From Mycobacterium deserti (GTDB taxonomy: Bacteria; Actinomycetota; Actinomycetes; Mycobacteriales; Mycobacteriaceae): a DNA stretch of 64,000 nt. The DNA is taken from contig NZ_JAODWD010000004.1 of assembly GCF_025345615.1 (NCBI RefSeq), forward strand, positions 62,001 through 126,000, read 5' to 3'. A program made the translations under genes and the position numbers. Shown here one piece after another: positions 36,309 through 46,802 of the stretch. Position 1 is the first letter of the stretch. Every line of letters starts with the position of its first letter. The notes below the pieces were generated by a model. The model had not been told where the DNA came from and did not search any database. It was given only the letters and a program-made list of their open reading frames with translations.

Positions 36309-39095
36309 CTACCCCGCATCAACGGCCACGACGCCGCGTCGAATGTCGCTGATCGCGCGTTTCGCGCAGGCCCGCAGCGCCGGTGTCGGTGCGGCGTTGC
36401 GCACCTGGTCGAGTAGGTCGAGCACCTGGCGGCACCAGCGCACGAAATCGCCCGCGGACAGCGGCGAACCGGAGCCCGTGGCGTCGGAGGCGGCCAGCGC
36501 GCTGGTCAGATCGCCGGTGGTGGCCCACCGGTAGACCGCGGGCACGAATCCGTCGTCGGGCTCGCGGCTGGCCGTGATGCGGTGGCGCTGCTCGTCGGAG
36601 CGCAATTCCGTCCACAACCTGCGCGTCTGGTTGAGGGCGCGGCGCAGCTTGCCGGTGGGCGCGTCGACACCCTGCGGCGCGCCTGGCGTGTCGCCGCGGG
36701 ACTCGTAGAGCACCGACGACACCACCGCCGCCAACTCCGGCGCGTCGAGTCCCTCCCACACGCCGCTGCGCAACGCCTCGGCGACCAGCAGATCGCTCTC
36801 GCTGTAGATGCGGGCGAGCAGCCGACCGTCGTCAGTGACCTCAGGCTCGCCCGAACTGGAGTCGATGAACCCACGTTCGGTGAGCAGCACGACGATCCGG
36901 TCGAACGTGCGGGCCAGCGAGTTGGTCGCGGCCGCCACCTTCTGCTGAACCTGCGCGTTGTCGCGTTCGATTTTCAAGTACCGCTCGCCTAGCCGCGCCT
37001 TCTCCTCGCGATCGGGCAGCTGGTGGGCCGGGTGGCGGCGCACCTGTTCGCGCAGAGACGCCAACTCTGGGTCGATATCGGGTTCCGCGGCGGTCGAGCC
37101 GGCACTGCCCCGCCCGCTGCGCTTGTTCTTGCTCGAGGGGACGGCGAGCCGTTCCGCCGCCGACAGCAGTGCCGAGGTGAGATCGCGCCGCGCCCGCGGG
37201 TTGCGATGCTCGACCCGCTTGGGCAGCGTCATCGACCCGAGCGGCTCTGCGGCTCCCGAGTAGTCGGCCGTGGAGATCCGTCCGGCCCAGCGGTGTTCGG
37301 TGAGCACCAGCGGCCGCGGGTCGTCCTCGTCGCGGGCCGGTTCGAGCACGACGGCCAGACCGCCGCGCCTGCCGTTGGTGATGTTGATGATGTCGCCGCG
37401 GCGCAGCGCGGCCAGCGCGTCGTTGGCCGCCTTGCGACGCTGCAGTCGCGACGCACGTGACTGCGCGCGTTCACGCGACGAAATCTGTTGCCGCAGACGG
37501 ACATAGGCCAGGATCGGTGCATCTGTGCCGCCGAACTCGGCGGCGATCTCTTCGAGCATCCGATTGCCGCGCTCGATGCCGCGGACCAACCCCACCACCG
37601 ATCGGTCCGCCTGATACTGCGCGAACGAACTCTCCAGGAGGTTGTGCGCCTGCGCCGGGCCCATCTGGTGCACCAGATTGATGGTCATGTTGTACGAGGG
37701 GGCGAACGAGCTGCGCAGGGGGAAGGTTCGGGTCGACGCAAGGCCGGCCACCTCCGCGGGCTCGACATCGGGAGTCCAGAGCACCACGGCGTGGCCTTCG
37801 ACGTCGATGCCGCGACGACCGGCCCGTCCGGTCAACTGGGTGTACTCCCCCGGCGTCAACGGCATGTGCTGCTCGCCGTTGAATTTCACCAGCTTCTCGA
37901 GCACCACCGTGCGGGCGGGCATGTTGATGCCCAACGCCAATGTCTCCGTGGCGAATACGGCTTTGACCAGACCTGCGGTGAACAGCTCCTCCACGGTGTG
38001 GCGGAACACCGGCAGCATCCCCGCGTGGTGCGCCGCCAAGCCACGCAGCAGCCCCTCGCGCCATTCGTGATAGTCCAGCACCAGCAGGTCGGCTTCGGGC
38101 AGGTCGGCGCAGCGGCGGTCGACGATTTCGGCGATACGCGACCGCTCCTCGTTGGTGGTCAGCCGCAGCGGCGAGCGCAGGCACTGCTTGACCGCGGCGT
38201 CGCACCCGGCCCGCGAGAAGATGAACGTGATGGCGGGTAGCAGTCCTTCGCGGTCCAGCGTGCCGATGACCTCGGGCCGCGGCGGTGGACGGTAGAAACC
38301 CGACCGACCGCGATTCGGGCCGCGATTCCGGCCGCGCGGCTGCCAGTCGGTCAGCCGTTCGGCTTCGCGTCGATGCGCGATGTGGCGCAACAACTCCGGA
38401 TCCACAAGCAGCTCGCGGCGCTCCGCCCTTGAGACGCCGGCGGCGCGCGAGGCCCGGTAGTCGAACAGGTCGAAAAGTCGCTTGCCCACCAAGACGTGCT
38501 GCCACAACGGAACCGGGCGGTGTTCGTCGACGACCACCGCGGTGTCCCCACGCACGGTCTGGATCCAGCCGCCGAACTCCTCGGCGTTGCTCACCGTCGC
38601 CGACAGGCTCACCAGCAGCACGTCGTCGGGCAGGTGCAGAATGACCTCTTCCCATACCGCGCCGCGCATCCGGTCGGCGAGGAAGTGCACCTCGTCCATG
38701 ACCACGTACGAAAGACCCTGCAGCGAAGCACTGTTCGCATAGAGCATGTTGCGCAGCACTTCGGTGGTCATCACGACGACGTCGGCGTCGCCGTTGATCG
38801 ACTGGTCACCGGTGAGCAGCCCGATCTTGTCCGCGCCGTATCGGCGGACCAGGTCGTTGTGCTTCTGGTTGCTCAACGCCTTGATGGGTGTGGTGTAGAA
38901 GCATTTGCCGCCCGAGGCCAGCGCCAGGTGCACGGCGAATTCTCCTACCACGGTCTTGCCCGCCCCTGTCGGAGCGCAGACCAGCACTCCGTGCCCGTTG
39001 TCCAGCGCTTCGCAGGCTCGGCGCTGGAAGTCGTCGAGCTGGAAGGGCAGCTGCTCGGCGAAGTCCGCCAGCCGGGCGCTAGGTGGCGTCGTCAT
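36309..39095 (-). CDS. helY: Ski2/Mtr4-like superfamily II RNA helicase HelY
   Basis: A 928-residue ATP-dependent helicase. Motif I is [14 protein letters not shown], motif II is [11 protein letters not shown] (DEVH), motif III is SLSATVSN and motif VI is [12 protein letters not shown]. The C-terminal half carries the helical DSHCT-type domain ([14 protein letters not shown] to the end). Relatives feed RNA to exonucleases; the bacterial role is not well defined. Its ATG overlaps the tatC end by 17 bases, so helY is co-transcribed with tatA-tatC. Equivalent of Rv2092c. Confidence 0.94.
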   Translation of the reverse strand: MTTPPSARLADFAEQLPFQLDDFQRRACEALDNGHGVLVCAPTGAGKTVVGEFAVHLALASGGKCFYTTPIKALSNQKHNDLVRRYGADKIGLLTGDQSINGDADVVVMTTEVLRNMLYANSASLQGLSYVVMDEVHFLADRMRGAVWEEVILHLPDDVLLVSLSATVSNAEEFGGWIQTVRGDTAVVVDEHRPVPLWQHVLVGKRLFDLFDYRASRAAGVSRAERRELLVDPELLRHIAHRREAERLTDWQPRGRNRGPNRGRSGFYRPPPRPEVIGTLDREGLLPAITFIFSRAGCDAAVKQCLRSPLRLTTNEERSRIAEIVDRRCADLPEADLLVLDYHEWREGLLRGLAAHHAGMLPVFRHTVEELFTAGLVKAVFATETLALGINMPARTVVLEKLVKFNGEQHMPLTPGEYTQLTGRAGRRGIDVEGHAVVLWTPDVEPAEVAGLASTRTFPLRSSFAPSYNMTINLVHQMGPAQAHNLLESSFAQYQADRSVVGLVRGIERGNRMLEEIAAEFGGTDAPILAYVRLRQQISSRERAQSRASRLQRRKAANDALAALRRGDIINITNGRRGGLAVVLEPARDEDDPRPLVLTEHRWAGRISTADYSGAAEPLGSMTLPKRVEHRNPRARRDLTSALLSAAERLAVPSSKNKRSGRGSAGSTAAEPDIDPELASLREQVRRHPAHQLPDREEKARLGERYLKIERDNAQVQQKVAAATNSLARTFDRIVVLLTERGFIDSSSGEPEVTDDGRLLARIYSESDLLVAEALRSGVWEGLDAPELAAVVSSVLYESRGDTPGAPQGVDAPTGKLRRALNQTRRLWTELRSDEQRHRITASREPDDGFVPAVYRWATTGDLTSALAASDATGSGSPLSAGDFVRWCRQVLDLLDQVRNAAPTPALRACAKRAISDIRRGVVAVDAG

Positions 39096-40029
39096 CGACC
39101 ACGAGCCGTGACGGCGTCGGCACGGCGGCGGGCGCTTCGACGGGCTCCACGTCGCCGATCGGTGCCGCCTCCTCGTCCGGAACGTCGGTGAGTGCGGCGC
39201 GCCGCGCCTTGCGTTTGTCGTGGAATCTGGCGATCTGGATGGCCATCTCGAGCAGCACCGTCAGGGCGAACGCCAGGGCGAGCATGGAGAACGGATCGGA
39301 CCCCGGGGTGAACAACGCGGCGAAGACGAACAGCGCGAAGATCAGTCCGCGGCGCCACGCCTTGAGCCGTTCGTAGGTCAGCACCCCGACCAGGTTCAGC
39401 ATCACGATCAGCAGCGGAAACTCGAAGCTGAACCCGAACACCAGCAGCAGGTTGATCAGGAAGCCGAAGTACTGGTCGCCTGAGAGCGCCGTCACCTGCA
39501 CATCGCTGCCGACGGTCAGCAGGAAACCCAGAGCTTGGGACAGCACCACGTACGCCAGCACCGTGCCGCCGATGAACAGCCCGGCGCCCACGACGACGAA
39601 GGCCACCGCGAACCGGCGCTCCTTCTGGTACAGCCCCGGGGTGATGAAGGCCCACACGTGATACAGCCAGACCGGGCAGGCCATCACGATGCCTGCCGTC
39701 AGGGCGACCTTGAGGCGCAGCATGAACTGGTCGAACGGGGCGGTGGCGAGCAGCCGGCACTGACCGTCCGGGGCGATGGTGGCCCGTGCCGACTCGGGCA
39801 GCGCGCAATACGGTCCGCGCAGCCAGTCGCCGAGGCTGGGCAGCCCGAACACGCCGTGGGTGTACCAGAGGAACCCGAGGATGGTCGTCAGCACGATCGC
39901 GGCGAGCGCCAGCAGCATCCGGTTGCGCAGTTCGGCCAGATGTTCGACCAGCGACATCGTGCCGTCGGGGTTGGCCCGCGAGCGGCGTCGCCGGGGATCG
40001 AGCTTCTTGAGTATTTCTGGGGTGCGCAC
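39079..40029 (-). CDS. tatC: Sec-independent protein translocase TatC
   Basis: A 316-residue six-helix membrane protein, the signal-peptide receptor of the twin-arginine pathway. The cytoplasmic N-terminus [16 protein letters not shown] carries the conserved Glu. [20 protein letters not shown] and [20 protein letters not shown] (Glu in helix 4) are signature blocks. A Pro/Glu-rich mycobacterial tail follows helix 6. The GTG start is at 40029. It follows tatA. Confidence 0.95.
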   Translation of the reverse strand: MRTPEILKKLDPRRRRSRANPDGTMSLVEHLAELRNRMLLALAAIVLTTILGFLWYTHGVFGLPSLGDWLRGPYCALPESARATIAPDGQCRLLATAPFDQFMLRLKVALTAGIVMACPVWLYHVWAFITPGLYQKERRFAVAFVVVGAGLFIGGTVLAYVVLSQALGFLLTVGSDVQVTALSGDQYFGFLINLLLVFGFSFEFPLLIVMLNLVGVLTYERLKAWRRGLIFALFVFAALFTPGSDPFSMLALAFALTVLLEMAIQIARFHDKRKARRAALTDVPDEEAAPIGDVEPVEAPAAVPTPSRLVVDDDAT

Positions 40030-40075
40030 GGGCTATCGACGCCGCATCGAGCAGCGGCCAGTCAGCAGTCGGACG

Positions 40076-40324
40076 TCAGGCCGGGCGTTGGTCCGACCGC
40101 GGCTCGGCTGTCGGAGCCGGCGGCGTGTCGGCGCGCTCGGATGCGATGGGGGTAGCGGGATGAGCCTCTTCTTTGGACTCCGCCTGCATCTCCTTGATCT
40201 CGGACTTGAAGATCCGCATCGACTTGCCCAGCGAACGCGCGGCGTCCGGGAGCTTCTTGGCACCGAACAGCAGCACGAACACGGCAATGACGATTACCCA
40301 GTGCCAGGGTTGTAGACCACCCAA
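40076..40324 (-). CDS. tatA: Sec-independent protein translocase TatA
   Basis: An 82-residue single-pass protein. The helix [14 protein letters not shown] leads to the [14 protein letters not shown] hinge, the amphipathic helix [13 protein letters not shown] and an acidic tail. It oligomerises with TatC to move folded proteins. I start at TTG 40324. A perfect Shine-Dalgarno GGAGGTGA sits five bases upstream, and the resulting MGGLQPWHW matches other actinobacterial TatA N-termini. GTG 40333 would lie within the Shine-Dalgarno itself. Confidence 0.92.
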   Translation of the reverse strand: MGGLQPWHWVIVIAVFVLLFGAKKLPDAARSLGKSMRIFKSEIKEMQAESKEEAHPATPIASERADTPPAPTAEPRSDQRPA

Positions 40325-40353
40325 TTTGGTCACCTCCAGACGACGCGGCCAGT

Positions 40354-41313
40354 CTACTCGGTGCCACCGTAAGCGCTCAGTGCGGCGGTGGCCGTTTCGC
40401 GCACCCGGCGTGCCAGCGACTCCGGTTCGAGCACCCGCACCGCCGAGCCGAACCCGAGGACGAAGCGGGTCATCCAGTCTTCGGAGGCGTATGTCATCGC
40501 GGCGTGGCAGGCGCCGTCGGGGAGTTCGCGGATGACCCGCAGCGGGTAGTAGTCGAACATCCAGGACGCGGACCGGTCGATCAGCAGCGTCGCCGACGGC
40601 AGCGACGGGTCGGCGTCGAACAGGGACGTGTCCGGTTCGGCGGCCACAGCCGGCGGTGGCGGCGAGGACGGTTCGTCGAGCACGCGGGCGTCGACGATTC
40701 TGTCGAAGCGGAACAGCCGCACCCCCTCTGCGGTGCGGCACCACGCCTCCAGGTAACTGTGGTCGGCGACCAGGACCACCCGAATAGGGTCGACGACGCG
40801 GCTGGTCAGCATGTCGTGCGACGCCGAGTAGTACTCGATGGTCAGCGCGCGGTTCTCGCGCACCGCCCTGCGCACCGCGGCGGCGGCCTCGCTCTCCGCC
40901 GGAGCGGGCTCGTCGACCGCGGCCTCCGCGCCGTGGCTGACGGTGCCTGCGGCCGACTCGATCTTGGCGATCGCGCTGCGCGCGGCTTCCGGATCGAGGA
41001 TTCCCGGGACGTCGACGAGCGCCCGCAGTGCCACAAGCACGCCGGTCGCCTCCGGCGATGTGAGCCGCAGCGGATGGTCGATTCCCGCCGAGAACGTGAC
41101 TTCGATTGTGTCGCCAGAGAATTCGAAGTCGATGAGGTCGCCCGGCCCGTAGCCCGGCAGCCCGCACATCCACAGCTGGTTGAGATCCTCGCGCAATTGC
41201 TTCACGGTCACCCCGAGGTCCGACGCCGCCTCGGCGTAGGTGATCCTCGGATTGGCCTGGAAGTACGGAACCATGTTGAGCAGCCGCACCAGCCGTGTCG
41301 ATACGGCACTCAT
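40354..41313 (-). CDS. pafC: WYL-domain transcriptional regulator PafC
   Basis: A 319-residue partner of PafB; together they activate the RecA/LexA-independent DNA-damage response of mycobacteria. An N-terminal winged helix ([20 protein letters not shown]) is followed by a WYL-type domain, here YLEAWCR with [15 protein letters not shown], and a C-terminal WCX-like extension. ATG 41313 overlaps the pafB stop by four bases. Equivalent of Rv2095c. Confidence 0.94.
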   Translation of the reverse strand: MSAVSTRLVRLLNMVPYFQANPRITYAEAASDLGVTVKQLREDLNQLWMCGLPGYGPGDLIDFEFSGDTIEVTFSAGIDHPLRLTSPEATGVLVALRALVDVPGILDPEAARSAIAKIESAAGTVSHGAEAAVDEPAPAESEAAAAVRRAVRENRALTIEYYSASHDMLTSRVVDPIRVVLVADHSYLEAWCRTAEGVRLFRFDRIVDARVLDEPSSPPPPAVAAEPDTSLFDADPSLPSATLLIDRSASWMFDYYPLRVIRELPDGACHAAMTYASEDWMTRFVLGFGSAVRVLEPESLARRVRETATAALSAYGGTE

Positions 41314-42314
41314 GCCCGCACCCCATCAGTCAGCCCGGCCTGCGCCCGCAGCCTCGACATCACATCGTCTCGCAGCGACTGCGGTTCCAGCGCCACGGCG
41401 TCGGGGCCGTAGCTGGCGACTTCGCGGGCCAACCGGTCGGTCATGCCGATGTCGACGGTGATTTCCTCACCGGCGCGCCCGTTCAGTGTCAGTGGGCCGA
41501 CCACATTGGCCCGGCGGCGCAGCGCGGTCGCGCGCCCGTCGGCGACCCACACCCGCGCCTGCGTTCCGGTGGGCGGGTCAGCGACCACACGGCCGACGAT
41601 CTCGCGCAGGTCGACCTCGGCGGGCGGCTTCACCACACCGGGCGGGCCGATCGGTGTCACCTCCGCACCGATACGCGACAGCCGGAACGTCCGCATCGCG
41701 TCGCGGTCCCGGTCGTGCCCGACCAGATACCAGCGACCCTTGTCGGTCACCACGCCCCACGGCTCGACCGTGCGCACGGTGTAGGGCTCGCTGCGCGATG
41801 GCCGGTGCGGGAACTGCACGGCTTGCCCCGAATCGATGGCGGACAACAGGATTCCCAATACTTCCTCGGAACCACGCAGGCCCGGCAATGCGGCGGTCGA
41901 GGTGATGGCGACGTCGCTGTGCGGTGCGTCGACGTCAACGCCCGCAGCCCGCAGCTTGAGCAGCGCACCCTGGGTGACGGTGATGAGTTCCGGCGACTCC
42001 CACAGCTGGGTGGCGACCGCCACGGCAGCGGCTTCATCAGCAGTCAACTCCACGGCAGGCAGCGCGTACGCGTCGCGGTTGATGCGGTATCCCTCGGTCG
42101 GGTCGAACTGCGACACCCGACCCGTCTCCAACGGGATGCCGAGGTCGCGCAACTCGTTCTTGTCGCGTTCGAACATGCGCGAGAACGCCTCGTCGGAGGC
42201 GCTGTCGGAGTACCCGGAGACGGTCTCGCGGATCCGGTCGGCCGTGATGAAGCTGCGCGTGGACAGCAGCGCGATGACGAGGTTCATCAGCCGTTCGACT
42301 TTGGAGATCGCCAC
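41310..42314 (-). CDS. pafB: WYL-domain transcriptional regulator PafB
   Basis: A 334-residue regulator. The winged helix is [20 protein letters not shown] and [16 protein letters not shown]; the WYL core is [20 protein letters not shown]. It acts with PafC, sensing an as yet uncertain DNA-damage ligand. GTG 42314 is chosen because minus-strand TAAGCT lies seven bases before it. The gene is divergent from a methyltransferase gene. Confidence 0.93.
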   Translation of the reverse strand: MAISKVERLMNLVIALLSTRSFITADRIRETVSGYSDSASDEAFSRMFERDKNELRDLGIPLETGRVSQFDPTEGYRINRDAYALPAVELTADEAAAVAVATQLWESPELITVTQGALLKLRAAGVDVDAPHSDVAITSTAALPGLRGSEEVLGILLSAIDSGQAVQFPHRPSRSEPYTVRTVEPWGVVTDKGRWYLVGHDRDRDAMRTFRLSRIGAEVTPIGPPGVVKPPAEVDLREIVGRVVADPPTGTQARVWVADGRATALRRRANVVGPLTLNGRAGEEITVDIGMTDRLAREVASYGPDAVALEPQSLRDDVMSRLRAQAGLTDGVRA

Positions 42315-42336
42315 TCGTAAGAGCTTAGGGTGAGTC
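42315..42336. promoter_or_regulatory. Overlapping divergent -10 boxes, pafB and methyltransferase
   Basis: Minus-strand TAAGCT (42322-42327) serves pafB; plus-strand TAGGGT (42326-42331) serves the methyltransferase. The two boxes share two bases, so polymerase binding in one direction should exclude the other. Confidence 0.4.
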
Positions 42337-42927
42337 GTGGGCTCTCGTTGGCAGGACACCTCGGCGCCCCGCGGCGACGACTACGACGCGCGCTGGCGAA
42401 AGCTGGCCGCCGAGGGCAGGAGCATCCACGGCGAGGCCGACCTGGTCGCTTCGCTGCTCGGGGCGTCGGGCGGGACCCGTGTCCTGGACGCGGGGTGTGG
42501 CACCGGCAGGGTAGCCATCGAACTCGCCGCCCGCGGATTCTCGGTGATCGGTATGGACCTCGACGCGCAGATGCTCAGTGCCGCCCGAGCCAAGGCCCCG
42601 CAGCTCACGTGGATCGAGGCCGATCTGAGTGAGGCGAGCGCGCATCTGGACACCGACTTCGACGCAGTGGTAATGGCGGGCAACGTGATGATCTTCGTCG
42701 AGCGCGGTTCCGAAGGCCGGGTCGTCGAGCAACTCGCCGGCCGGCTCGTCCCCGGCGGCCTGCTGGTCGCGGGATTCCAGCTCAGCACCGGACGGCTGAC
42801 GCTCGACCGGTACGACGACCACGCGACCGCGGCCGGACTAGAGCTGGTGGACCGCTGGGCGACGTGGGAGCGGGAACCCTTCCGCGGCGGCGACTACGCG
42901 GTATCGGCGCACGCGAAGCGCGGGTAG
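42337..42927 (+). CDS. Class I SAM-dependent methyltransferase
   Basis: A 196-residue methyltransferase. RVLDAGCGTGRVAIELAARG is motif I and VIGMDLDAQMLSAARAKAP motif II; VVMAGNVMIFVERG covers motif IV. There is no substrate domain to identify the target. It lies between the pafB and pafA genes, divergent from one and convergent with the other. The start is GTG 42337, directly after the shared promoter. Confidence 0.88.
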   Translation: MGSRWQDTSAPRGDDYDARWRKLAAEGRSIHGEADLVASLLGASGGTRVLDAGCGTGRVAIELAARGFSVIGMDLDAQMLSAARAKAPQLTWIEADLSEASAHLDTDFDAVVMAGNVMIFVERGSEGRVVEQLAGRLVPGGLLVAGFQLSTGRLTLDRYDDHATAAGLELVDRWATWEREPFRGGDYAVSAHAKRG

Positions 42928-42942
42928 TCCCGGCGTATCGAG

Positions 42943-44301
42943 CTACATCGAGGCGATGAGGCGTTTGACCCGCTCGTCGACCGACCGGAACGGGTCCTTG
43001 CACAGCACGGTCCGCTGAGCCTGGTCGTTGAGCTTGAGGTGCACCCAGTCGACGGTGAAGTCCCGGCCGGCCTCCTGGGCAGCGCTGATGAACTCGCCGC
43101 GCAACTTGGCCCGCGTGGTCTGCGGCGGCGTGTCGACCGCCGCCTCGATGTCCTCGTCGGTGGTGACGCGGGTGGCCAGACCCTTGCGCTGCAGCAGGTC
43201 GAAGACGCCGCGGCCGCGCTTGATGTCGTGGTAGGCCAGGTCGAGCTGGCTGATCTTGGGGTCGGACAGTTCCATGTTGTAACGGTCCTGGTAGCGCTGG
43301 AACAGCTTGCGCTTGATCACCCAGTCGATCTCGGTGTCGACCTTGGCGAAATCCTGGCTCTCTACTGCGTCGAGCTGACGGCCCCACAAGTCGACAACCT
43401 GCTCGATCTGCGAATTCGGCTCGCGGCTCTGCAGGTATTCGACGGCGCGCGAGTAGTACTCGCGCTGGATGTCGAGTGCGCTTGCCTGTCGTCCACCGGC
43501 GAGGCGGACCGGGCGCCGGCCGGTGAGGTCGTGGCTGACCTCGCGAATGGCGCGTATCGGATTGTCCAGGGAGAAGTCGCGGAACGGCACGCCGGCCTCG
43601 ATCATCTCGAGCACCAGTGACGCGGTGCCGACCTTGAGCATCGTGGTGGTCTCGGCCATGTTCGAGTCACCGACGATGACGTGCAGCCTGCGGTACTTCT
43701 CGGCATCGGCGTGCGGCTCGTCGCGGGTGTTGATGATCGGACGGCTGCGCGTCGTCGCGCTCGAGACGCCTTCCCAGATGTGCTCGGCGCGCTGGCTCAG
43801 GCAGAACGTGGCCGCCTTGGGGGTCTGCAGCACCTTGCCCGCGCCGCAGATCAGCTGGCGGGTGACCAGGAACGGGAGCAGCACGTCGGAGATTCGGGAG
43901 AACTCGCCGGCGCGCACGATCAGGTAGTTCTCGTGGCAGCCGTAGGAGTTGCCCGCCGAGTCGGTGTTGTTCTTGAACAAGTAGATGTCCCCGCCGATGC
44001 CTTCGTCGGCCAGCCGTTGCTCGGCGTCGATCAACAGGTCCTCGAGCACCCGCTCCCCTGCCCGGTCGTGGGTGACCAGCTGGATGAGGCTGTCGCATTC
44101 GGCGGTGGCGTACTCGGGGTGGCTACCGACGTCGAGATACAGGCGTGCGCCGTTGCGCAGGAACACGTTCGAACTGCGGCCCCACGACACCACCCGCCGG
44201 AACAGATACCGGGCGACCTCGTCTGGGCTCAGCCGGCGGTGACCGTGAAACGTGCAGGTGACACCGAATTCGGTCTCGATGCCCATGATTCGTCGCTGCA
44301 C
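42943..44301 (-). CDS. pafA: Pup-protein ligase PafA
   Basis: A 452-residue glutamine-synthetase-like ligase that joins the C-terminal Glu of Pup to substrate lysines using [12 protein letters not shown] starts the nucleotide-binding strand and includes the catalytic Glu. Further motifs are [36 protein letters not shown] and [22 protein letters not shown] 44301 is preceded by minus-strand TAGTCT seven bases upstream, so the mRNA may be leaderless. It shares ancestry with dop at 60000-61496. Confidence 0.97.
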   Translation of the reverse strand: MQRRIMGIETEFGVTCTFHGHRRLSPDEVARYLFRRVVSWGRSSNVFLRNGARLYLDVGSHPEYATAECDSLIQLVTHDRAGERVLEDLLIDAEQRLADEGIGGDIYLFKNNTDSAGNSYGCHENYLIVRAGEFSRISDVLLPFLVTRQLICGAGKVLQTPKAATFCLSQRAEHIWEGVSSATTRSRPIINTRDEPHADAEKYRRLHVIVGDSNMAETTTMLKVGTASLVLEMIEAGVPFRDFSLDNPIRAIREVSHDLTGRRPVRLAGGRQASALDIQREYYSRAVEYLQSREPNSQIEQVVDLWGRQLDAVESQDFAKVDTEIDWVIKRKLFQRYQDRYNMELSDPKISQLDLAYHDIKRGRGVFDLLQRKGLATRVTTDEDIEAAVDTPPQTTRAKLRGEFISAAQEAGRDFTVDWVHLKLNDQAQRTVLCKDPFRSVDERVKRLIASM

Positions 44302-44308
44302 CTCATCG

Positions 44309-44314
44309 AGACTA
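44309..44314 (-). promoter_or_regulatory. Leaderless -10 box of pafA
   Basis: TAGTCT on the minus strand lies seven bases before GTG 44301. Confidence 0.45.
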
Positions 44315-44414
44315 CTGGTTGCTCACCGGGCGCGGCGCGCAAGCCGCGCCGAAGCGTCGCCAAAGCCTGTGGATAACCTCGGCGCTCACGCCCGCTTCGA
44401 TGCCACGATGAGGC

Positions 44415-45995
44415 ATGGCGACGAGGCCGACCGTTTCCGAAGCGCAGGCCTGGAACCCCGACGCGCTGCGCGACGCGGCGGAGCAGTGGGACGCGGCCGC
44501 GACGCAGATGTACGCGGCCGTCGACTCGGTTCTCGACGACGTCGAGCGCGCCTCCGCCGAATGGCTAGGTGCGGCCGCCGATGCGGCACGGCGCGAGGTG
44601 CGCGCGGCGGCCGCGGCCTCGGACGACGTCGGTCGAGCGGTGGTGATTACGGCGGTCGCGGCCCGCGAAGGAGCCCAACAGATCGCGGTTGCCCGCTCGG
44701 ACGTGCTGGCCGACGTCGAGGAAGCCCGCGCCGAGGGCTTCGACGTCTCCGACGACGGGTCGGTCGCGGTCCGCGCCGCACCCTCCGACCTTCTCGTCGC
44801 GCTGTCCGGCGGCGACGCCCGCGTGGCCCATGAATACCTGGTCGTGCGGGCGGCTGAGCTGACCCGCCGCATCACCGAGTCGCTTGACCTGCTCGGCGCG
44901 GCCGATGCCGATGCCGCCGCCGACATCGCCGAGGCGTTCCCCGGACCGGCCCACCCGGCGATGACCGTTTCAGCACCTTCGAATGGCGGCGCGGTATCGG
45001 GCTGGCCCACCATGGGCCAGGCCCGCATCGCGGAGCAGATCGCAGCGCTGAGCCCCGGGCAGCGCAGGCAGCTGATCGCCGATTTTCCCCACCAGGTCGG
45101 CAACACCGACGGCGTGCCGTGGGACATGCGGATCGCAGCAAATCGGGTCAACATCGCGCAGGCGGTACTCGACGCGCCGCAGGGCGAGCGCGCCGCCTTT
45201 TACCGGGGCCTGCTCGGCGAGGTCGACGACCCCGGCGGCCACCGCGTCGACCGCCAAATCCTGGCTTTCGACCCCGGCCGGTCGAGCTTGATCGAGCTCA
45301 ACGGCAATCTGTCGACCGCGAGCAGCCTCGCGGTGTTGATCCCCGGGCTGAACACCACGATCGAGGGCTCGGCGGCCAACACGCAGACCATGCGCCGGTT
45401 CGTATCGGCCACCCGCGGGGAGGTCGCCGCGATCACCTACCTGGGCGGGCCGTTCCCGCACGGCGACAACCCGGCGGCGGCGCTGATCGACGCGGCGAAC
45501 CCGCGTTTCGCGCTGGAGATGGCGCCCCGGCTGGTCGCCTTCAGCGAGGATGTCGATCGCACTGTCGACGCGCTGGGCCGGGGTTCGGTCCCGGTGACCT
45601 ATATCGGCCACTCCTATGGCGGTTCGATTCTCGGCACCGCGGAGGTGTTCGGGCTCACCGCCGACCGCACGCTCTACCTCGCGGCGGCGGGCGCCGGAGT
45701 CGGCGTCGACGATCCCGGCGATTGGCACAACCGCAATCCCGATGTGGAGCGGTACTCCATGACCGCGCCCGGCGACTTCATCCAGGCGGTACAAGGCATA
45801 CCCGGTGGCCCGCACGGGGCCGATCCTGACCACATGCCTGGCGTAATCCGTTTGCCGACAGGCTATTACGATGACGGCCGGTTGATGGGTGGCTGGCAAT
45901 CCCACTCCGACATGATCAATCAGCCGTCCGATTCGTGGCGCACTATCCTGGCGGTGATCACCGGGGATCCGGAGAGCCTGCACCGGGCCGGGTGA
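44415..45995 (+). CDS. Alpha/beta hydrolase with WXG100-like helical N-terminus (DUF1023)
   Basis: A 526-residue two-part protein. Residues 1-120 are Ala-rich and helical, with WNPDALRDAAEQWDAAATQM and ASAEWLGAAADAARREVRAA, resembling WXG100/ESX-type helical hairpins with the central Trp-x-Gly-like turn. The rest (about 230-526) is a DUF1023/Abhydrolase_8 domain with VLIPGLNTTIEG, nucleophile GHSYGGSILG and a C-terminal His near GGWQSHSDMI. No signal peptide is seen, so export, if any, could be by a type VII system. Substrate unknown. It stands alone on the plus strand between pafA and the betaine operon. Confidence 0.82.
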   Translation: MATRPTVSEAQAWNPDALRDAAEQWDAAATQMYAAVDSVLDDVERASAEWLGAAADAARREVRAAAAASDDVGRAVVITAVAAREGAQQIAVARSDVLADVEEARAEGFDVSDDGSVAVRAAPSDLLVALSGGDARVAHEYLVVRAAELTRRITESLDLLGAADADAAADIAEAFPGPAHPAMTVSAPSNGGAVSGWPTMGQARIAEQIAALSPGQRRQLIADFPHQVGNTDGVPWDMRIAANRVNIAQAVLDAPQGERAAFYRGLLGEVDDPGGHRVDRQILAFDPGRSSLIELNGNLSTASSLAVLIPGLNTTIEGSAANTQTMRRFVSATRGEVAAITYLGGPFPHGDNPAAALIDAANPRFALEMAPRLVAFSEDVDRTVDALGRGSVPVTYIGHSYGGSILGTAEVFGLTADRTLYLAAAGAGVGVDDPGDWHNRNPDVERYSMTAPGDFIQAVQGIPGGPHGADPDHMPGVIRLPTGYYDDGRLMGGWQSHSDMINQPSDSWRTILAVITGDPESLHRAG

Positions 45996-46004
45996 CGGGG
46001 AGCC

Positions 46005-46790
46005 TCATTCGCGCTCGACCCAGCCGAGGCGCCGGCTGACGGCGTCGGCCGCAGCGACGACCAGCTTCGCGATCTCGGTGAACCGGTCTTCACTGAGGCG
46101 ATACGACGGACCCGAAACGCTGAGCGCCGCAACAACTTGCGATCCTGCGTCACGAATCGGAGCGGCCACGGCGTTGAGACCGACCTCCAGCTCCTCGGTG
46201 ACGAAGGACCAGCCGCGGTCGATGACGTCGGCCAGCTCACGTTGCAGGTTCTCGATGTCGACGACGGTGTTGTCGGTGAACGACTCGAGCTTTTCGGCCA
46301 GACGGGCCCGCAGCTGCGCCTCGTCATGGCAGGCCAGCAACACCTTGCCGCTGGATGTGGCGTGCGCGGGGCAGCTCTGGCCGACCCACGTCTGCAGGGC
46401 GATCTCACCGGGTCCGCTGGCTTCGACGATGTTGACGATGCGGTCGTCGTCCAGAATCGCGACGTTGGCCGTCTCCCCGACCTCACCGGCCAGACCGTCG
46501 CAGATGTCCTGGCTGAGTTTGACCAGATCGAGTTGCGCGCTGCCCGCACGGGCCAGCCGGGCGACGGCGAAGCCGAGTCGGTACTTGCCGCGCTCGGCCA
46601 CCTGCTCGACGTAGTTGCGGGACTCCAGCACCGCGACCAGTCGCGACACGGTGGACTTGTGCACGCCGAGTTCGGCGGCGATCTCGGTCACCCCCGCCTG
46701 CCCCAGCGCCGCCAGGATTTCCAGCACCTGCAAAGCGCGATCCACGGACTGCACTGCGGCGGCGGGCCGGTCGTCGTCCTGTTTGGCCAT
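46005..46790 (-). CDS. IclR-family transcriptional regulator
   Basis: A 261-residue regulator. The winged helix (AGVTEIAAELGVHKSTVSRL) occupies the N-terminus and the ligand-binding GAF-like domain the rest (SCPAHATSSGKVLLACHDEA, NAVAAPIRDAGSQVVAALSV). As the last gene of the betaine catabolic operon, 12 bases after the DUF294 gene, it most likely controls that operon. A 19-base palindrome at 57883-57901 in the operon's promoter region is the best candidate site. The ligand is probably choline, betaine or a breakdown product. Confidence 0.9.
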   Translation of the reverse strand: MAKQDDDRPAAAVQSVDRALQVLEILAALGQAGVTEIAAELGVHKSTVSRLVAVLESRNYVEQVAERGKYRLGFAVARLARAGSAQLDLVKLSQDICDGLAGEVGETANVAILDDDRIVNIVEASGPGEIALQTWVGQSCPAHATSSGKVLLACHDEAQLRARLAEKLESFTDNTVVDIENLQRELADVIDRGWSFVTEELEVGLNAVAAPIRDAGSQVVAALSVSGPSYRLSEDRFTEIAKLVVAAADAVSRRLGWVERE

Positions 46791-46802
46791 CGTGCGACAA
46801 CC

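Noticed and set aside
40333..41326. TatA as part of a 416-codon open frame
   Set aside because: Everything before the TatA start is antisense-free shadow of pafC in another frame; TatA is a single-pass protein of about 80 residues.
36309..44301. Novel helicase-Tat-Paf system
   Set aside because: The order helY-tatC-tatA-pafC-pafB-pafA is conserved mycobacterial synteny, not a new system.
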